Assembly: GCA_003481775.1 (NCBI GenBank) | Contig: QULU01000002.1 | Coordinates: 1-64,000, forward strand | Length of the DNA: 64,000 bases | DNA from: Clostridiaceae bacterium OM02-2AC | GTDB taxonomy: Bacteria > Bacillota_I > Bacilli_A > Erysipelotrichales > Erysipelotrichaceae | Direction of reading: 5' to 3' | Shown: positions 25,969 to 37,125 of the stretch, piece by piece | Numbering within the stretch: the stretch's first letter is position 1 | How the letters are laid out: the number at the start of each line of letters is the position of its first letter | Position numbers and translations under genes: made by a program | The notes under the pieces: generated by a model | What the model was told of the DNA's origin: nothing | Database searches by the model: none | What the model saw: only the letters and a program-made list of their open reading frames with translations

Positions 25969-26280
25969 TCACCTGTTTTCCTTCTCTTCATACGTTAACA
26001 GTCCTGTCTTGACACAAAGCGTGCCCAGCAGCCCCGACAGCACAAAAGACACTGTCAGTATATAGATACATTTGATATCAATTGTTCTTCCCTGCAGAAA
26101 TCGCAAGCTGGTACCAACCGCCGCCGCAACGGACAGCAGGGGTATGAGCATATATTTTTTCAGGCTTCCTGTATCAAGCTGATACGCTGCCCCGCAGGCA
26201 GGACAGCGAAGATGCACATAGCCCTTAATAAAATGCAGTTTGATAGGAGTACCGCATTTTTCACATGTAAATATCTTCAT
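25969..26280 (-). CDS. Zinc-ribbon small membrane protein
   Basis: A 103-residue protein with an N-terminal zinc ribbon, CEKCGTPIK and CPACGAAY, followed by two hydrophobic segments (about 42-58 and 68-92). It overlaps no gene but ends four bases before the RDD-PHP start, so the two form one unit. Zinc ribbons of this type often mediate protein or nucleic acid contacts at the membrane. A TATAAT lies about 25 bases upstream of the start. Confidence 0.7.
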   Translation of the reverse strand: MKIFTCEKCGTPIKLHFIKGYVHLRCPACGAAYQLDTGSLKKYMLIPLLSVAAAVGTSLRFLQGRTIDIKCIYILTVSFVLSGLLGTLCVKTGLLTYEEKENR

Positions 26281-26644
26281 CTTTGTTTAACCTCACAAGG
26301 ATATTATACTACAGAATCCACATTTGTATATGGTATTTCCCGTCTTAAGAAAAAGTTAAAGATTCTCGTACATTCATCAGTACGCTGCTTTTTCATCCTA
26401 TATTTTACACGGGGATATCCGTTACAGTATATGGTATCGTCCTGTGATTTAGTAGAGGAATCCGTCGAAGTTTTTCTTCTGTGTCCAACAGTGTTTTCAA
26501 AAAAACGACAGTAAGCCCCGCCCTGCTGCCGCTTTATCCGCTGATCCTATTTTTTTCGACAAACATAAGAAAATATTAAGGCTTCTCCTCTTGTGTAAAC
26601 AATCGTTCTCCTATATCATATATACACATGAAGGGAGTTTTCGC
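26281..26644. other. Divergent intergenic region, no gene seen
   Basis: The gap separates the zinc-ribbon gene and the VanZ-like gene. It must hold both promoters. No RNA structure or ORF with a start site was recognised. Confidence 0.4.
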
Positions 26645-27340
26645 ATGTCCATAAAATGTAAAAAAGAACTGTCCTATGTATGCCTTGGCGTATCCATTTC
26701 GACCATGCTTCTTTATTTCTATCTCACACTAGAAAATTATCTGAACTTCTCTGGAATCGTTATGTTTTCTGTTCTCATATGCTCTACGCTGATCCTTGGT
26801 GTCTGTCTGCAGAACCGTCTCTATGATACACAAAAGCAAACGAGAAATCTGCGTCTCATGTGGATTGTCCTGTTTTCTTTCTATATATTTCAAATGATCT
26901 ATATCCTCTTTTTTGCCAGTGAATTCGCAAGAGATTATGTAGATCTGCGTTCCCAGTCCTATCCGGATGCCCTGCGGATGCAATGGACGTATGGCACCAA
27001 TCTGAAGCCGTTGGCAACCATTCATCAGATGATGGCGATTTTCGATATGCCGTATGTGGATAACCGGATTGCGATTATGAATCTGCTGGGCAATTTTGTC
27101 GCCTTTATGCCGTTTTCCTTTTTTCTGCTTTTACTTACAGACTGGGCGAAGCGTCCGTTGAAATTCCTTTCTTGCATTGCCCTGTTGATAATAGCGGTAG
27201 AGGTGATACAGTTTTTCACCTTGAGCGGAACTATGGATATCGATGATTTCATCCTGAATTTCAGCGGTGTTCTGTTGTCTTATCTGATGCTACGGTATAC
27301 ACCCCTGTACAAAAATCTACCTGTCCTCTTAAAAAAATAA
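26645..27340 (+). CDS. VanZ-family membrane protein
   Basis: A 231-residue protein with about six membrane segments. The C-terminal half has NLLGNFVAFMPFSF and EVIQFFTLSGTMDIDDFILN, the conserved VanZ pattern. VanZ gives low-level teicoplanin resistance in enterococci, but most members are uncharacterised. ATG at 26645 follows AAGGGAG. It is monocistronic. Confidence 0.87.
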   Translation: MSIKCKKELSYVCLGVSISTMLLYFYLTLENYLNFSGIVMFSVLICSTLILGVCLQNRLYDTQKQTRNLRLMWIVLFSFYIFQMIYILFFASEFARDYVDLRSQSYPDALRMQWTYGTNLKPLATIHQMMAIFDMPYVDNRIAIMNLLGNFVAFMPFSFFLLLLTDWAKRPLKFLSCIALLIIAVEVIQFFTLSGTMDIDDFILNFSGVLLSYLMLRYTPLYKNLPVLLKK

Positions 27341-27589
27341 GGAAGCCTTTTCTTTGCAGCCATGCAGCTCATGCCCGCAAAGTAATCTGGTCAAAGGATT
27401 ACTCCCAGATGCCAATCTGCTTGAGGATGAATACCGAAAGAAGAAGTAAATTTCCTGCGAGCTTAGGGATTTTACTATTTTTTAAAACGTAAATCATCAA
27501 ACGCGATACAGCCGCAAGAGGAGGGTACAAAGGCTTGTGCTTGGTACACCTGAATCCTATACAGCAAAGCAGCTCTATACTGATTTTCA
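27341..27589. other. Intergenic region with a possible coding remnant
   Basis: One plus-strand frame reads LLPDANLLEDEYRKKK before a stop at about 27450, with no start. It might be the end of a lost gene or chance. Minus-strand ORFs here lack ribosome-binding sites. Confidence 0.25.
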
Positions 27590-27618
27590 TTGTATGTTGT
27601 ATACGCATCCCGTATAAT
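27590..27618 (+). promoter_or_regulatory. Sigma-A promoter of the GH43 gene
   Basis: TTGTAT and TATAAT with a 17-base spacer, 40 bases before the start codon. Confidence 0.8.
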
Positions 27619-27658
27619 AATGCTATGCTTACAGACGGATGTAAAAAGGAGCTCAACT

Positions 27659-28561
27659 ATGAAAAACAAAACATTATGGACGGATACAGATGGGAAACCC
27701 ATACAGGCACATGGCGGTATGATACTGCAGCATGAATGCACGTATTACTGGTATGGAGAGAACAAGGATACAGCAACAGTGAACAGACATGTGGATTTCA
27801 TCGGTATTTCCTGTTACTCCTCTAAGGACTTGGAAAACTGGAAGAATGAAGGCATCGTGCTTTCACCGTTCGTAAACGACCCTGCACATATGCTGTATAC
27901 CAAAAACATATGTGAACGCCCCAGAGTATTATACAATAAAAGCACAGGACAGTTTGTGATGTATACCCATGCGGATACTGCCGATTATTACTATGCCGGT
28001 GTCAATGTTGCGGTCGCATCTTCTCCAACCGGACCATTTGTCTGGCTGAAGAGCTTTCAGCCGAACCGGCAGGACAGCAGGGATATGACGCTGCTTCAGG
28101 AGCAGGATGGCAGTGCCTGGCTGATTCATAGCGCAAATTACAATAAAACGATGAATATCGCACGATTGAGCGATGACTATCTGGATGTTACCGGTTCCTA
28201 TGTCAGTATATTTCAGGATCAGGAGCGGGAGGCTCCGGCCGTCATGTATTCCCATAACCGCTATTACATGATCACTTCCGGATGCAGCGGCTGGGAACCC
28301 AATCCATCCTTATATGGCATCTGTGACCATCTGATAGGACCGTGGAAGCTGATCGATAATCCATGCACAGGTCCCTCTTATCGCACCACCTTTGACGGAC
28401 AGGGTACCTGTATTTTCCATGTACAGGAACAGCCCTATATATTGCTGGATCACTGGCACCCGGATGATTTGCGCTCCTCTACCTACAGCATGCTTCCGAT
28501 TCAGATAGCAGATAACGGAGATATGGAGATTGAATGGCAGGATGAGGTTTCCTTTCTATAA
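27659..28561 (+). CDS. GH43-family glycoside hydrolase
   Basis: A 300-residue five-bladed propeller enzyme without signal peptide, so cytoplasmic. The opening WTDTDGKPIQAHGG with YYWYGENK, then ERPRVLYN and SRDMTLLQEQDG, are conserved in the GH43 branch related to exo-beta-1,3-galactanases. It probably acts on short imported galactosides or arabinosides; substrate not determined. ATG at 27659 follows AAAAAGGAG; the longer in-frame start covers the promoter and is rejected. It is monocistronic with its own terminator. Confidence 0.85.
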   Translation: MKNKTLWTDTDGKPIQAHGGMILQHECTYYWYGENKDTATVNRHVDFIGISCYSSKDLENWKNEGIVLSPFVNDPAHMLYTKNICERPRVLYNKSTGQFVMYTHADTADYYYAGVNVAVASSPTGPFVWLKSFQPNRQDSRDMTLLQEQDGSAWLIHSANYNKTMNIARLSDDYLDVTGSYVSIFQDQEREAPAVMYSHNRYYMITSGCSGWEPNPSLYGICDHLIGPWKLIDNPCTGPSYRTTFDGQGTCIFHVQEQPYILLDHWHPDDLRSSTYSMLPIQIADNGDMEIEWQDEVSFL

Positions 28562-28616
28562 TAAGGAAGGATACAGAATATTGCTCACTCGCCTCACACC
28601 ACATGCATAAACAGCT

Positions 28617-28666
28617 AAAAAGAAGAAATAAATTCCTATGAATAAAGGAGCTTTATTTCTTCTTTC
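28617..28666. terminator. Terminator after the GH43 gene
   Basis: AAAGAAGAAATAAA pairs with TTTATTTCTTCTTT around a 19-base loop, followed by a U-rich run. The remaining ~190 bases to the GH1 gene show no gene. Confidence 0.85.
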
Positions 28667-28854
28667 GTTTTCTTACAGTGAAATCACGTCTACGCTGTCC
28701 TTATGTATCCCCATACGATATCCATTGCAACCATGCATATCCTATTGACCACTTCGCAATGGCAGGGGAATATCATGCGATGATTCCTTTGATTTACCTT
28801 GTGCATTCCTAAAATGCATTCACCAATAGACGCGGTAATCTTACGCACAATTTT

Positions 28855-31676
<2,822 letters not shown>

Positions 31677-31750
31677 TTTCTTTCTCCTTTTTATAAAGTT
31701 CTATATCTATGCAAACACAACAGCCGTGCACTGCTGCCATGGTTTTGCCA

Positions 31751-31805
31751 AAATAAAACCCCGGCATGAACATAAGCAAAAAAACACTTACTTCCTATGC
31801 CGAGG
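31751..31805 (-). terminator. Antitermination-controlled terminator before the IIBC gene
   Basis: On the minus strand CCTCGGCAT pairs with ATGCCGGGG and a U-rich tract follows. Its 5' arm overlaps the end of the RAT sequence at 31803-31829, the classic arrangement of LicT/SacY-type control. Confidence 0.88.
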
Positions 31806-31829
31806 TAAAGCCCTATTGGTAACAATCCT
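31803..31829 (-). promoter_or_regulatory. RAT site (ribonucleic antiterminator) before IIBC
   Basis: The minus strand reads AGGATTGTTACCAATAGGGC and ends TTTACCT, matching the LicT/BglG RAT pattern GGATTGTTAC...GGCTTTACCT. It spans the stop codon of the antiterminator gene itself. Confidence 0.87.
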
Positions 31830-32631
31830 CACGAGCACACAATCGATTGATATGTATAATCAAATACAAAAGCTCTTCATCATTGTAATCAACCTGCAGA
31901 ATTTTCTTGATCTCCTCTGCACATTTATAGGTTTTGGGATACTCACTCTTCAACAGCTGAAACATTTTTTTATTATCCGTGGAGCTGTGCGTATCTGTGT
32001 TCACACGTTCCAGCAGATAATGCATATGAGTAACAAATCTGGAATAATTAAATCCTGCTTTATCAATTTTAACATTCAATTCCTTTTCTACAAAAGCTGT
32101 AATCTGCTCTATTTTTTCTTTTTCATCCCCCTGTGAGGTATCGAAGCTCCTGCTTCCATAGTCTACCAGATGCAGGGTTATGCTCGCTGCCTCTTCTTTG
32201 GGTAACGTTATATTCAGCTCTTTATAGATGATATCCAAAGCGTACAATCCAATCCTCATTTCCGAAGGATACAGATGCTGGACTTCATAGAGCAGGGGAA
32301 GCTTTAAATCCATATGCTCCTTCTCTCTTTTTATAGCAAACTGGATATGATCTGCCAGTGTAAAAATAACATTCCCCGAAAAACGGTTATCCATTTTTTG
32401 ATTCGCGTAATCTACAATCTGACTGGAAACATTTATGATTTCTTCAGACATTTGTGCGATTACTGTAAGATAAGCGGGATTTACATTGTAAAATGTTCTT
32501 TGTATCTTATCCAAAGGCAAATCATACGGTGGCCTTGTAAAACCTACGCCTTTTCCAAAAACCACAACTTCTCTTTCTTGGCTATCTAAGCATAGAGATA
32601 CATTGTTATTTATATTCTTTACGACCTTCAT
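31813..32631 (-). CDS. BglG/LicT-family transcriptional antiterminator
   Basis: A 272-residue RNA-binding regulator: co-antiterminator domain at 1-55 (KNINNNVSLCLD, GKGVGF) followed by two PRDs with the phosphorylatable His in DHIQFAIKRE and HLVDYG, and HMHYLLER and HINRLC. When unphosphorylated by the PTS it dimerises and binds the RAT hairpins at 33216 and 31803, preventing termination. It lies between IIA and IIBC genes, so its own synthesis depends on the first RAT and its activity sets the second. Confidence 0.95.
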   Translation of the reverse strand: MKVVKNINNNVSLCLDSQEREVVVFGKGVGFTRPPYDLPLDKIQRTFYNVNPAYLTVIAQMSEEIINVSSQIVDYANQKMDNRFSGNVIFTLADHIQFAIKREKEHMDLKLPLLYEVQHLYPSEMRIGLYALDIIYKELNITLPKEEAASITLHLVDYGSRSFDTSQGDEKEKIEQITAFVEKELNVKIDKAGFNYSRFVTHMHYLLERVNTDTHSSTDNKKMFQLLKSEYPKTYKCAEEIKKILQVDYNDEELLYLIIHINRLCAREDCYQ

Positions 32632-32649
32632 TGTACCTCTCCTATCCTT

Positions 32650-33141
32650 CTACTCTTTTTCAACAGTCAGTACGATATCCTCTAATGAAACTTTACCACT
32701 ATTTTTTATAATTTCAATATGAATTCCATCCGGTGTTGTAATAACCATAGGAGTAGCGAGCTCAATAGCTTTCTCTTTCATAAATTCCGTATCAATTTCT
32801 ATAAGTGGCTGACCCACCTTTACAAATTCGTTTTGACTGACTTTCGGATGCAGTCCTTCCCCGTTTAAATTTACCGTATCAAGTCCTACATGAATCAGTA
32901 TTTCCACACCATTTTCGGCCTGTATACCGATCGCATGCTTTGTGGCGGCAACCATGACCACCGTTCCATCACAGGGCGCAAAGATATGATTTCCGTGAAA
33001 GCGGAATCCTACGCCATCCCCCAGCAGTCTGTTTGCGAATACTTTATCCGGTACCTGATCCAGAGGGAGAAGCGCTCCCTCACAGATGGAATGAAGCTCA
33101 ACTACCTTCACTTCTTCTTTTTTCTTATGAAATCCAAACAT
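32650..33141 (-). CDS. Glucose-family PTS IIA component
   Basis: A 163-residue Crr-like phosphocarrier. IFAPCDGTVV and the active-site segment ILIHVGLDTVNLNGEG (His in HVGLDTV) are clear; the second His is in ATKHAIG. It supplies phosphate to the IIBC protein downstream. ATG at 33141 follows AAAGGAGATTGAGGAC; the longer in-frame start lies in the leader hairpin and is rejected. Confidence 0.94.
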   Translation of the reverse strand: MFGFHKKKEEVKVVELHSICEGALLPLDQVPDKVFANRLLGDGVGFRFHGNHIFAPCDGTVVMVAATKHAIGIQAENGVEILIHVGLDTVNLNGEGLHPKVSQNEFVKVGQPLIEIDTEFMKEKAIELATPMVITTPDGIHIEIIKNSGKVSLEDIVLTVEKE

Positions 33142-33160
33142 GTCCTCAATCTCCTTTATA

Positions 33161-33234
33161 TAAAAACTCTCTGAAGCAGCACCCAAAACGAAAAGACAAC
33201 TTCTTTTCATTTTCTAGGTAAAGCCTCAGAGAGT
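33161..33234 (-). terminator. Antitermination-controlled terminator of the operon leader
   Basis: On the minus strand ACTCTCTGA in the RAT pairs with TCAGAGAGT and is followed by UUUUUAUAU. The loop is about 51 bases. The same ACTCTCTGA is part of the RAT, so the two structures exclude each other. Confidence 0.85.
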
Positions 33235-33243
33235 AACAATCCT
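33216..33243 (-). promoter_or_regulatory. RAT site in the leader of the beta-glucoside operon
   Basis: Minus strand AGGATTGTTACTCTCTGAGG followed by CTTTACCT, a strong match to the LicT/SacT antiterminator site. It lies between the promoter at 33261-33290 and the terminator. Confidence 0.9.
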
Positions 33244-33260
33244 ATTTCATTTACGAATAG

Positions 33261-33290
33261 ATATTACCACGGCTATGAAAGCGATGTCAA
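33261..33290 (-). promoter_or_regulatory. Sigma-A promoter of the beta-glucoside operon
   Basis: On the minus strand TTGACA is followed after 18 bases by TAATAT, just upstream of the RAT site. Confidence 0.8.
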
Positions 33291-33392
33291 TACCTAACAT
33301 AAAATTAACTTTTAAAAATTTTACATGCTGTATCCTACAGGATATAAGGCAGAATCAAGAATACCAAACAATAATTTGTTGTTAGCCATGTC

Positions 33393-33788
33393 TTATGCTT
33401 CCAGCATCATTTTCATTAACGCTTCCCTTGCATTCGCAATGCTTTGATCTAGCAGCTGGTCGACATCCTCTGCATAATCCCTTGATAAAACCAGATCCAG
33501 CAAAAGAGGAAAGTTCGTGCCGGTTACCGCTCTGGCATAATCATACTGAAAGGTGGCCATGGCGGCCGCTTTAAAGGGAGAGCCACCCGGTAAGTCGGTG
33601 AGGATAATGACATTTCCGTCGATAAACTTTTCCACCTCCTTGTTCATAGTGTCGCACAGGTCTTCAAAAGAGGTTCCCTCCTGAAAGCTTATGCAGACAA
33701 GATGCTCACACTCCCCATTTAACAGCTTCAAGGAGCTGTACATCCCTGCTGCAAAGTCACCATGACCGCAGATGATAAGTCCTGTCAT
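33393..33788 (-). CDS. PTS mannose-family IIA component (GntR operon)
   Basis: A 131-residue phosphocarrier with the active His in LIICGHGDFAAGM and the family segment VIILTDLPGGSPF. It is the last gene of the GntR-controlled operon and completes the IIB-IIC-IID set at 36306-38364. Its start overlaps the stop of the BtpA/SgcQ gene (ATGA), with GGAGG upstream. Confidence 0.93.
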   Translation of the reverse strand: MTGLIICGHGDFAAGMYSSLKLLNGECEHLVCISFQEGTSFEDLCDTMNKEVEKFIDGNVIILTDLPGGSPFKAAAMATFQYDYARAVTGTNFPLLLDLVLSRDYAEDVDQLLDQSIANAREALMKMMLEA

Positions 33789-34591
33789 TCGGATTTCCTC
33801 CCTTTCTTTTTTCTGGCCTTCTGCACACTGCTCATGAATATTTCTGCGCGCTTTGGATCAATCGGATTTTTCATATTTCCATTCTTCACCCAGGTTGCAA
33901 TGGATACACCATCATAGTATTGCAATAGCTCTTCAATGTTTTCACCATTGGCGCCCCCACCTAAAATCACCGGTGTGTCCGGAAGCTTTTTACGTACCGC
34001 GTGTATCATTTCAAGGCTTTCCTCCTTGCTTTTACCGGATACAAACAAGCCGTCCGCAAAAGCCTCATGCACTGCTTCCCATGCGGCATCATCAATCGGC
34101 TTACCACCTAACGGGATTCCATGAACCTCCTGTATATCCGCATATACGGGAACCTTGGAGCGTATTCTCTTACGCAAGGCTGCTATTTCAACACACTGCC
34201 CCTCCAATATACCTGCACTTGTAACATTTGCGCCTGTAAACAGATGCTCCACACGTACAAAATCGGCATGTACGGCATCTGCCACGGCAAGGCTGGCAAC
34301 ACCATCCCAATTCACAAGAACGCCAAGGATAAGCTGCGGATACTGATGCTTGATTTCATATGCGATACGCGTCATATACGCGATTGCCTCCGGAGCTGCG
34401 ATTTGCTTGATTGGCATATCGTTCATATTTTGTAAAATTACACCGTCAAAGCCATTATCGACAATCATTTGTGTTTCTTCCAACACCTCTTTAACGATAT
34501 CATCAATCGTTTTATCCTCATGCCGGTAGCTTCCAGGAAGCGCACTCGGCTGGATCATGGCAAATGCCGTACAATCAGGTTTAAACATCAT
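33785..34591 (-). CDS. BtpA/SgcQ-family TIM-barrel protein
   Basis: A 268-residue protein of the BtpA family. Recognisable segments: FAMIQPSALPGS at the N-terminus, GFDGVILQNMND, LGVLVNWDGVASLAVADAVHADFVR and VILGGGANGENIEELLQYYDG near the C-terminus. BtpA is linked to photosystem I assembly in cyanobacteria, while E. coli SgcQ lies in a cryptic PTS operon (sgc) with no proven reaction. The operon context favours a sugar-phosphate enzyme. ATG at 34591 is five bases after GAGAGG; ATG at 34588 and an upstream GTG are alternatives. Confidence 0.9.
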   Translation of the reverse strand: MMFKPDCTAFAMIQPSALPGSYRHEDKTIDDIVKEVLEETQMIVDNGFDGVILQNMNDMPIKQIAAPEAIAYMTRIAYEIKHQYPQLILGVLVNWDGVASLAVADAVHADFVRVEHLFTGANVTSAGILEGQCVEIAALRKRIRSKVPVYADIQEVHGIPLGGKPIDDAAWEAVHEAFADGLFVSGKSKEESLEMIHAVRKKLPDTPVILGGGANGENIEELLQYYDGVSIATWVKNGNMKNPIDPKRAEIFMSSVQKARKKKGRKSE

Positions 34592-35567
34592 CTGCACCTC
34601 TCAGTTCTTTTATATACTTCATGCTTATATCATACAGCTGCATAGCCGGAATTACTCCCTGCTCCGTGATGAACGCCTTGATAAACCTCGATGACACCGC
34701 AAGCAGCTCCGGGGCACTGTAGTCGATACTTCCCTGCAGCTGCTTCGGATTTGCCACAGGCTCCAGCTTGTCTCGTAAATCGTTTATCACCGTACACTTC
34801 TCTTTTCCATACACCATGCGGACATCCAGCTTGATCAAAGGGGATATAAAATACAGCGGTACATGAAAATAATCGCAAAGCAGACCGACGATATCCGATC
34901 CGGTTGTATTGAATCCCGTACCATCCGGGTATATGCTCTCTGCCCCCATAAAAACACCATCACAGGATTTCATATAATACATCATACTCGCATCGGGAAT
35001 AAAATGAATCTGATGTCCTGCTTCAAGACTTGGCTGAACAAAGGGAGCACCGCCATTGATCACACGGCTTTCCGGTATATAGATGCGCTTGGGGCCATCG
35101 ATTTTGCGCAGGAATGCTTCCACACTGCTGGAATAATCGTATACCATGATTGCGGACATACGATTCCCTATTTCCACAGCATAGGAAACAGCGGTTTCCA
35201 ATGCTGTCGTACAATTCTGCTCATATTGCTTTTTCACATCTATAATACGCTGTGCATAGGAGTGAATATCACGTTCCTCATGCTGTCTGTATCCGGCAGT
35301 CATCAGATAGATTGCATTCGTTATCGCCTGTGATGCCTCTCCTCTAGTGTGAATAAAAAACTGACAGACCTCCTGGATACGCTCCAGCATGTCCGCAATC
35401 GTACGATTCTTTTCAACACTCTCAGCAGCAATTTGCTCAATCATTTTTCCAATCATTTGAATATGCTTGCTAGCCCCTAAAACTCTTTGCTCAACGATAT
35501 CATCAAAGTCCTTCACAGCAGCAGCTGGAAGAGCGTTTCTCGCCTTTTCTAAATTTACTGTATACAT
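34581..35567 (-). CDS. eIF2B-family sugar-phosphate isomerase-like protein
   Basis: A 328-residue member of the eIF2B alpha/beta/delta superfamily, which includes methylthioribose-1-phosphate isomerase (MtnA) and ribose-1,5-bisphosphate isomerase. The Rossmann-like half has YIPESRVINGGAPF, then CDGVFMGAESIYPDGTGFNT, the counterpart of the GADRI...NG...NKxGT signature with NTTGS in place of NKIGT. The Asp of CDGVFMGA corresponds to the catalytic Asp; the MtnA catalytic Cys region is not conserved. It probably opens a 1-phosphorylated aldose to a ketose phosphate. It overlaps the BtpA gene by 11 bases. Confidence 0.82.
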   Translation of the reverse strand: MYTVNLEKARNALPAAAVKDFDDIVEQRVLGASKHIQMIGKMIEQIAAESVEKNRTIADMLERIQEVCQFFIHTRGEASQAITNAIYLMTAGYRQHEERDIHSYAQRIIDVKKQYEQNCTTALETAVSYAVEIGNRMSAIMVYDYSSSVEAFLRKIDGPKRIYIPESRVINGGAPFVQPSLEAGHQIHFIPDASMMYYMKSCDGVFMGAESIYPDGTGFNTTGSDIVGLLCDYFHVPLYFISPLIKLDVRMVYGKEKCTVINDLRDKLEPVANPKQLQGSIDYSAPELLAVSSRFIKAFITEQGVIPAMQLYDISMKYIKELRGADDV

Positions 35568-35576
35568 TCTTTTCCC

Positions 35577-36293
35577 TCACATCTGCAGCAGACGTTTGGC
35601 ATTTTCCTCCGTAAACATCTGCAGCTGATCCTCTTTCAAATCAAATAAATCAAATACCTCCAACGCATTTTTTGTAAAACGCTGCGGATAGGTTGTTCCG
35701 AATACGATCTGTTCTTCACGAAGCTGACGAAATGCCTTTTTCAGAATCTGCATTTCATACTGATTACTCGTTTCTATATATGCATTTTTATTACGCTTTA
35801 CGATATCAACACAGCTGTACCCGTAATCAAAGCATCCCATATGCAAATAGATAAACGGTATTTGCGGATATCGTTTCGTATACCTTTCCCATTGATGCGG
35901 CAAGGCCTTAGCGCTAATACCGGAAAATACCTTAACGATCAAACCGCGTTCCTGCAGCATTGCGAACACCTCATCCAGAACAGGACAATCATCGGGAGCG
36001 TAGCCATGGCGATATGAATCGAATTCTATCATACGGATTTCTTTCAGCGAGCAGGCATGTCTTGTGTCCTCGAGAATCGTGGATAGTGCAGGGTTCAACA
36101 CCGCACATCCGATCAGGCGCTCAGGGTATTCCTTTACCAGCTCAGCAATCCTCTGATTACCGCCCTGCACATCATCATAGCGCATATCTGAAATAACACG
36201 CCGATCGATATGAAAACGGTCCATATCCTGCAAAAGCTCCTGCACACTGCCTTTTCCGCTGTCTGTTTTTAAATGCGAATGAATATCTATCAT
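35577..36293 (-). CDS. Amidohydrolase-family (TIM-barrel) protein A
   Basis: A 238-residue metal-dependent hydrolase or lactonase of the amidohydrolase_2 type. MIDIHSHL supplies the HxH pair, IYLHMGCFDYG the later His, and the usual GTDWP near the C-terminus is changed to FGTTYPQRF, so the conserved catalytic Asp is missing. It resembles the second amidohydrolase at 38361, which keeps the Asp. Loss of Asp suggests altered activity or a scaffold role. Starts after GGAGGTGCTCTG. Confidence 0.85.
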   Translation of the reverse strand: MIDIHSHLKTDSGKGSVQELLQDMDRFHIDRRVISDMRYDDVQGGNQRIAELVKEYPERLIGCAVLNPALSTILEDTRHACSLKEIRMIEFDSYRHGYAPDDCPVLDEVFAMLQERGLIVKVFSGISAKALPHQWERYTKRYPQIPFIYLHMGCFDYGYSCVDIVKRNKNAYIETSNQYEMQILKKAFRQLREEQIVFGTTYPQRFTKNALEVFDLFDLKEDQLQMFTEENAKRLLQM

Positions 36294-36305
36294 CAGAGCA
36301 CCTCC

Positions 36306-37121
36306 TTAGCCAAGAATGCCTGCATAAACTGCAAGAATTGCAAACACCATTGTGAAGAAAATCAGTTTAACTGCTGAGATTTTTTTCTTTGTTACCAGGT
36401 AATACATCAGGAAGGTATATGCAAGACCCAGAACACCCGGCATCAGACCATCCAATGTCTTCTGAATGTTGATAACTGTCTCACCGGACTTGATTTCAAT
36501 CGGGATGTTCATAACAACCAGAGCCGGTATGAAGCCTCCGACAATCGTATAGGCAGCGATTGCGGCAATATCTGTAATTTTGGAAATGAGTCCGCTGGAG
36601 TTAATTTTTTCAACAAGCTTGATTCCCTGCTTATAGCCCTGAAATACGCCCAGATAGCGGATACCAAGGGAAACGATACTCATACCGATTACAAAAAATA
36701 TCGGTCCTACCCATCCCAGATTCGCATGTACAAGAGAAATGGCAAGACTTGCCAAAATTGGTCTTGCTGTACCATTCAGCAAGGAATCGCCAAGACCTGC
36801 AAGAGGTCCCATGAGGGCAGTTTTTACCGCATTGATGGCATTGGGATTCATATCCGGATCATTCGCGTGCATTTCTTCCATCGCCGCAGCAATGCCGACA
36901 GGAATAGCACTTGTGATATCATTTGTCAGAAAATACTCCATATGCCGTTCATAAGCCTCCCGCTTATCCTCATCATTGTCATAAACCTTTTCAATGACCG
37001 GCATCATAGCCTGCGTAAAGCCGGCATTTTGCTGACGCTCATAGTTATTTGCTCCACGGATTGTAAGCTGACCGCGGAATACCTTCCATAAATCCTTTTT
37101 TGTTAGTTTCTTTGCTTCCAT
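36306..37121 (-). CDS. PTS mannose-family IID component (GntR operon)
   Basis: A 271-residue membrane subunit with the family segment VKTALMGPLAGLGDSLLNGT and a hydrophobic C-terminus. It starts at ATG 37121 after AAAGGAG and follows IIC by four bases. Together with IIC it forms the transport channel. Confidence 0.94.
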   Translation of the reverse strand: MEAKKLTKKDLWKVFRGQLTIRGANNYERQQNAGFTQAMMPVIEKVYDNDEDKREAYERHMEYFLTNDITSAIPVGIAAAMEEMHANDPDMNPNAINAVKTALMGPLAGLGDSLLNGTARPILASLAISLVHANLGWVGPIFFVIGMSIVSLGIRYLGVFQGYKQGIKLVEKINSSGLISKITDIAAIAAYTIVGGFIPALVVMNIPIEIKSGETVINIQKTLDGLMPGVLGLAYTFLMYYLVTKKKISAVKLIFFTMVFAILAVYAGILG

Positions 37122-37125
37122 TTGC

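Noticed and set aside
27399..27741. Overlapping minus-strand ORFs upstream of the GH43 gene
   Set aside because: No ribosome-binding sites; they overlap the plus-strand promoter and start of the GH43 gene.
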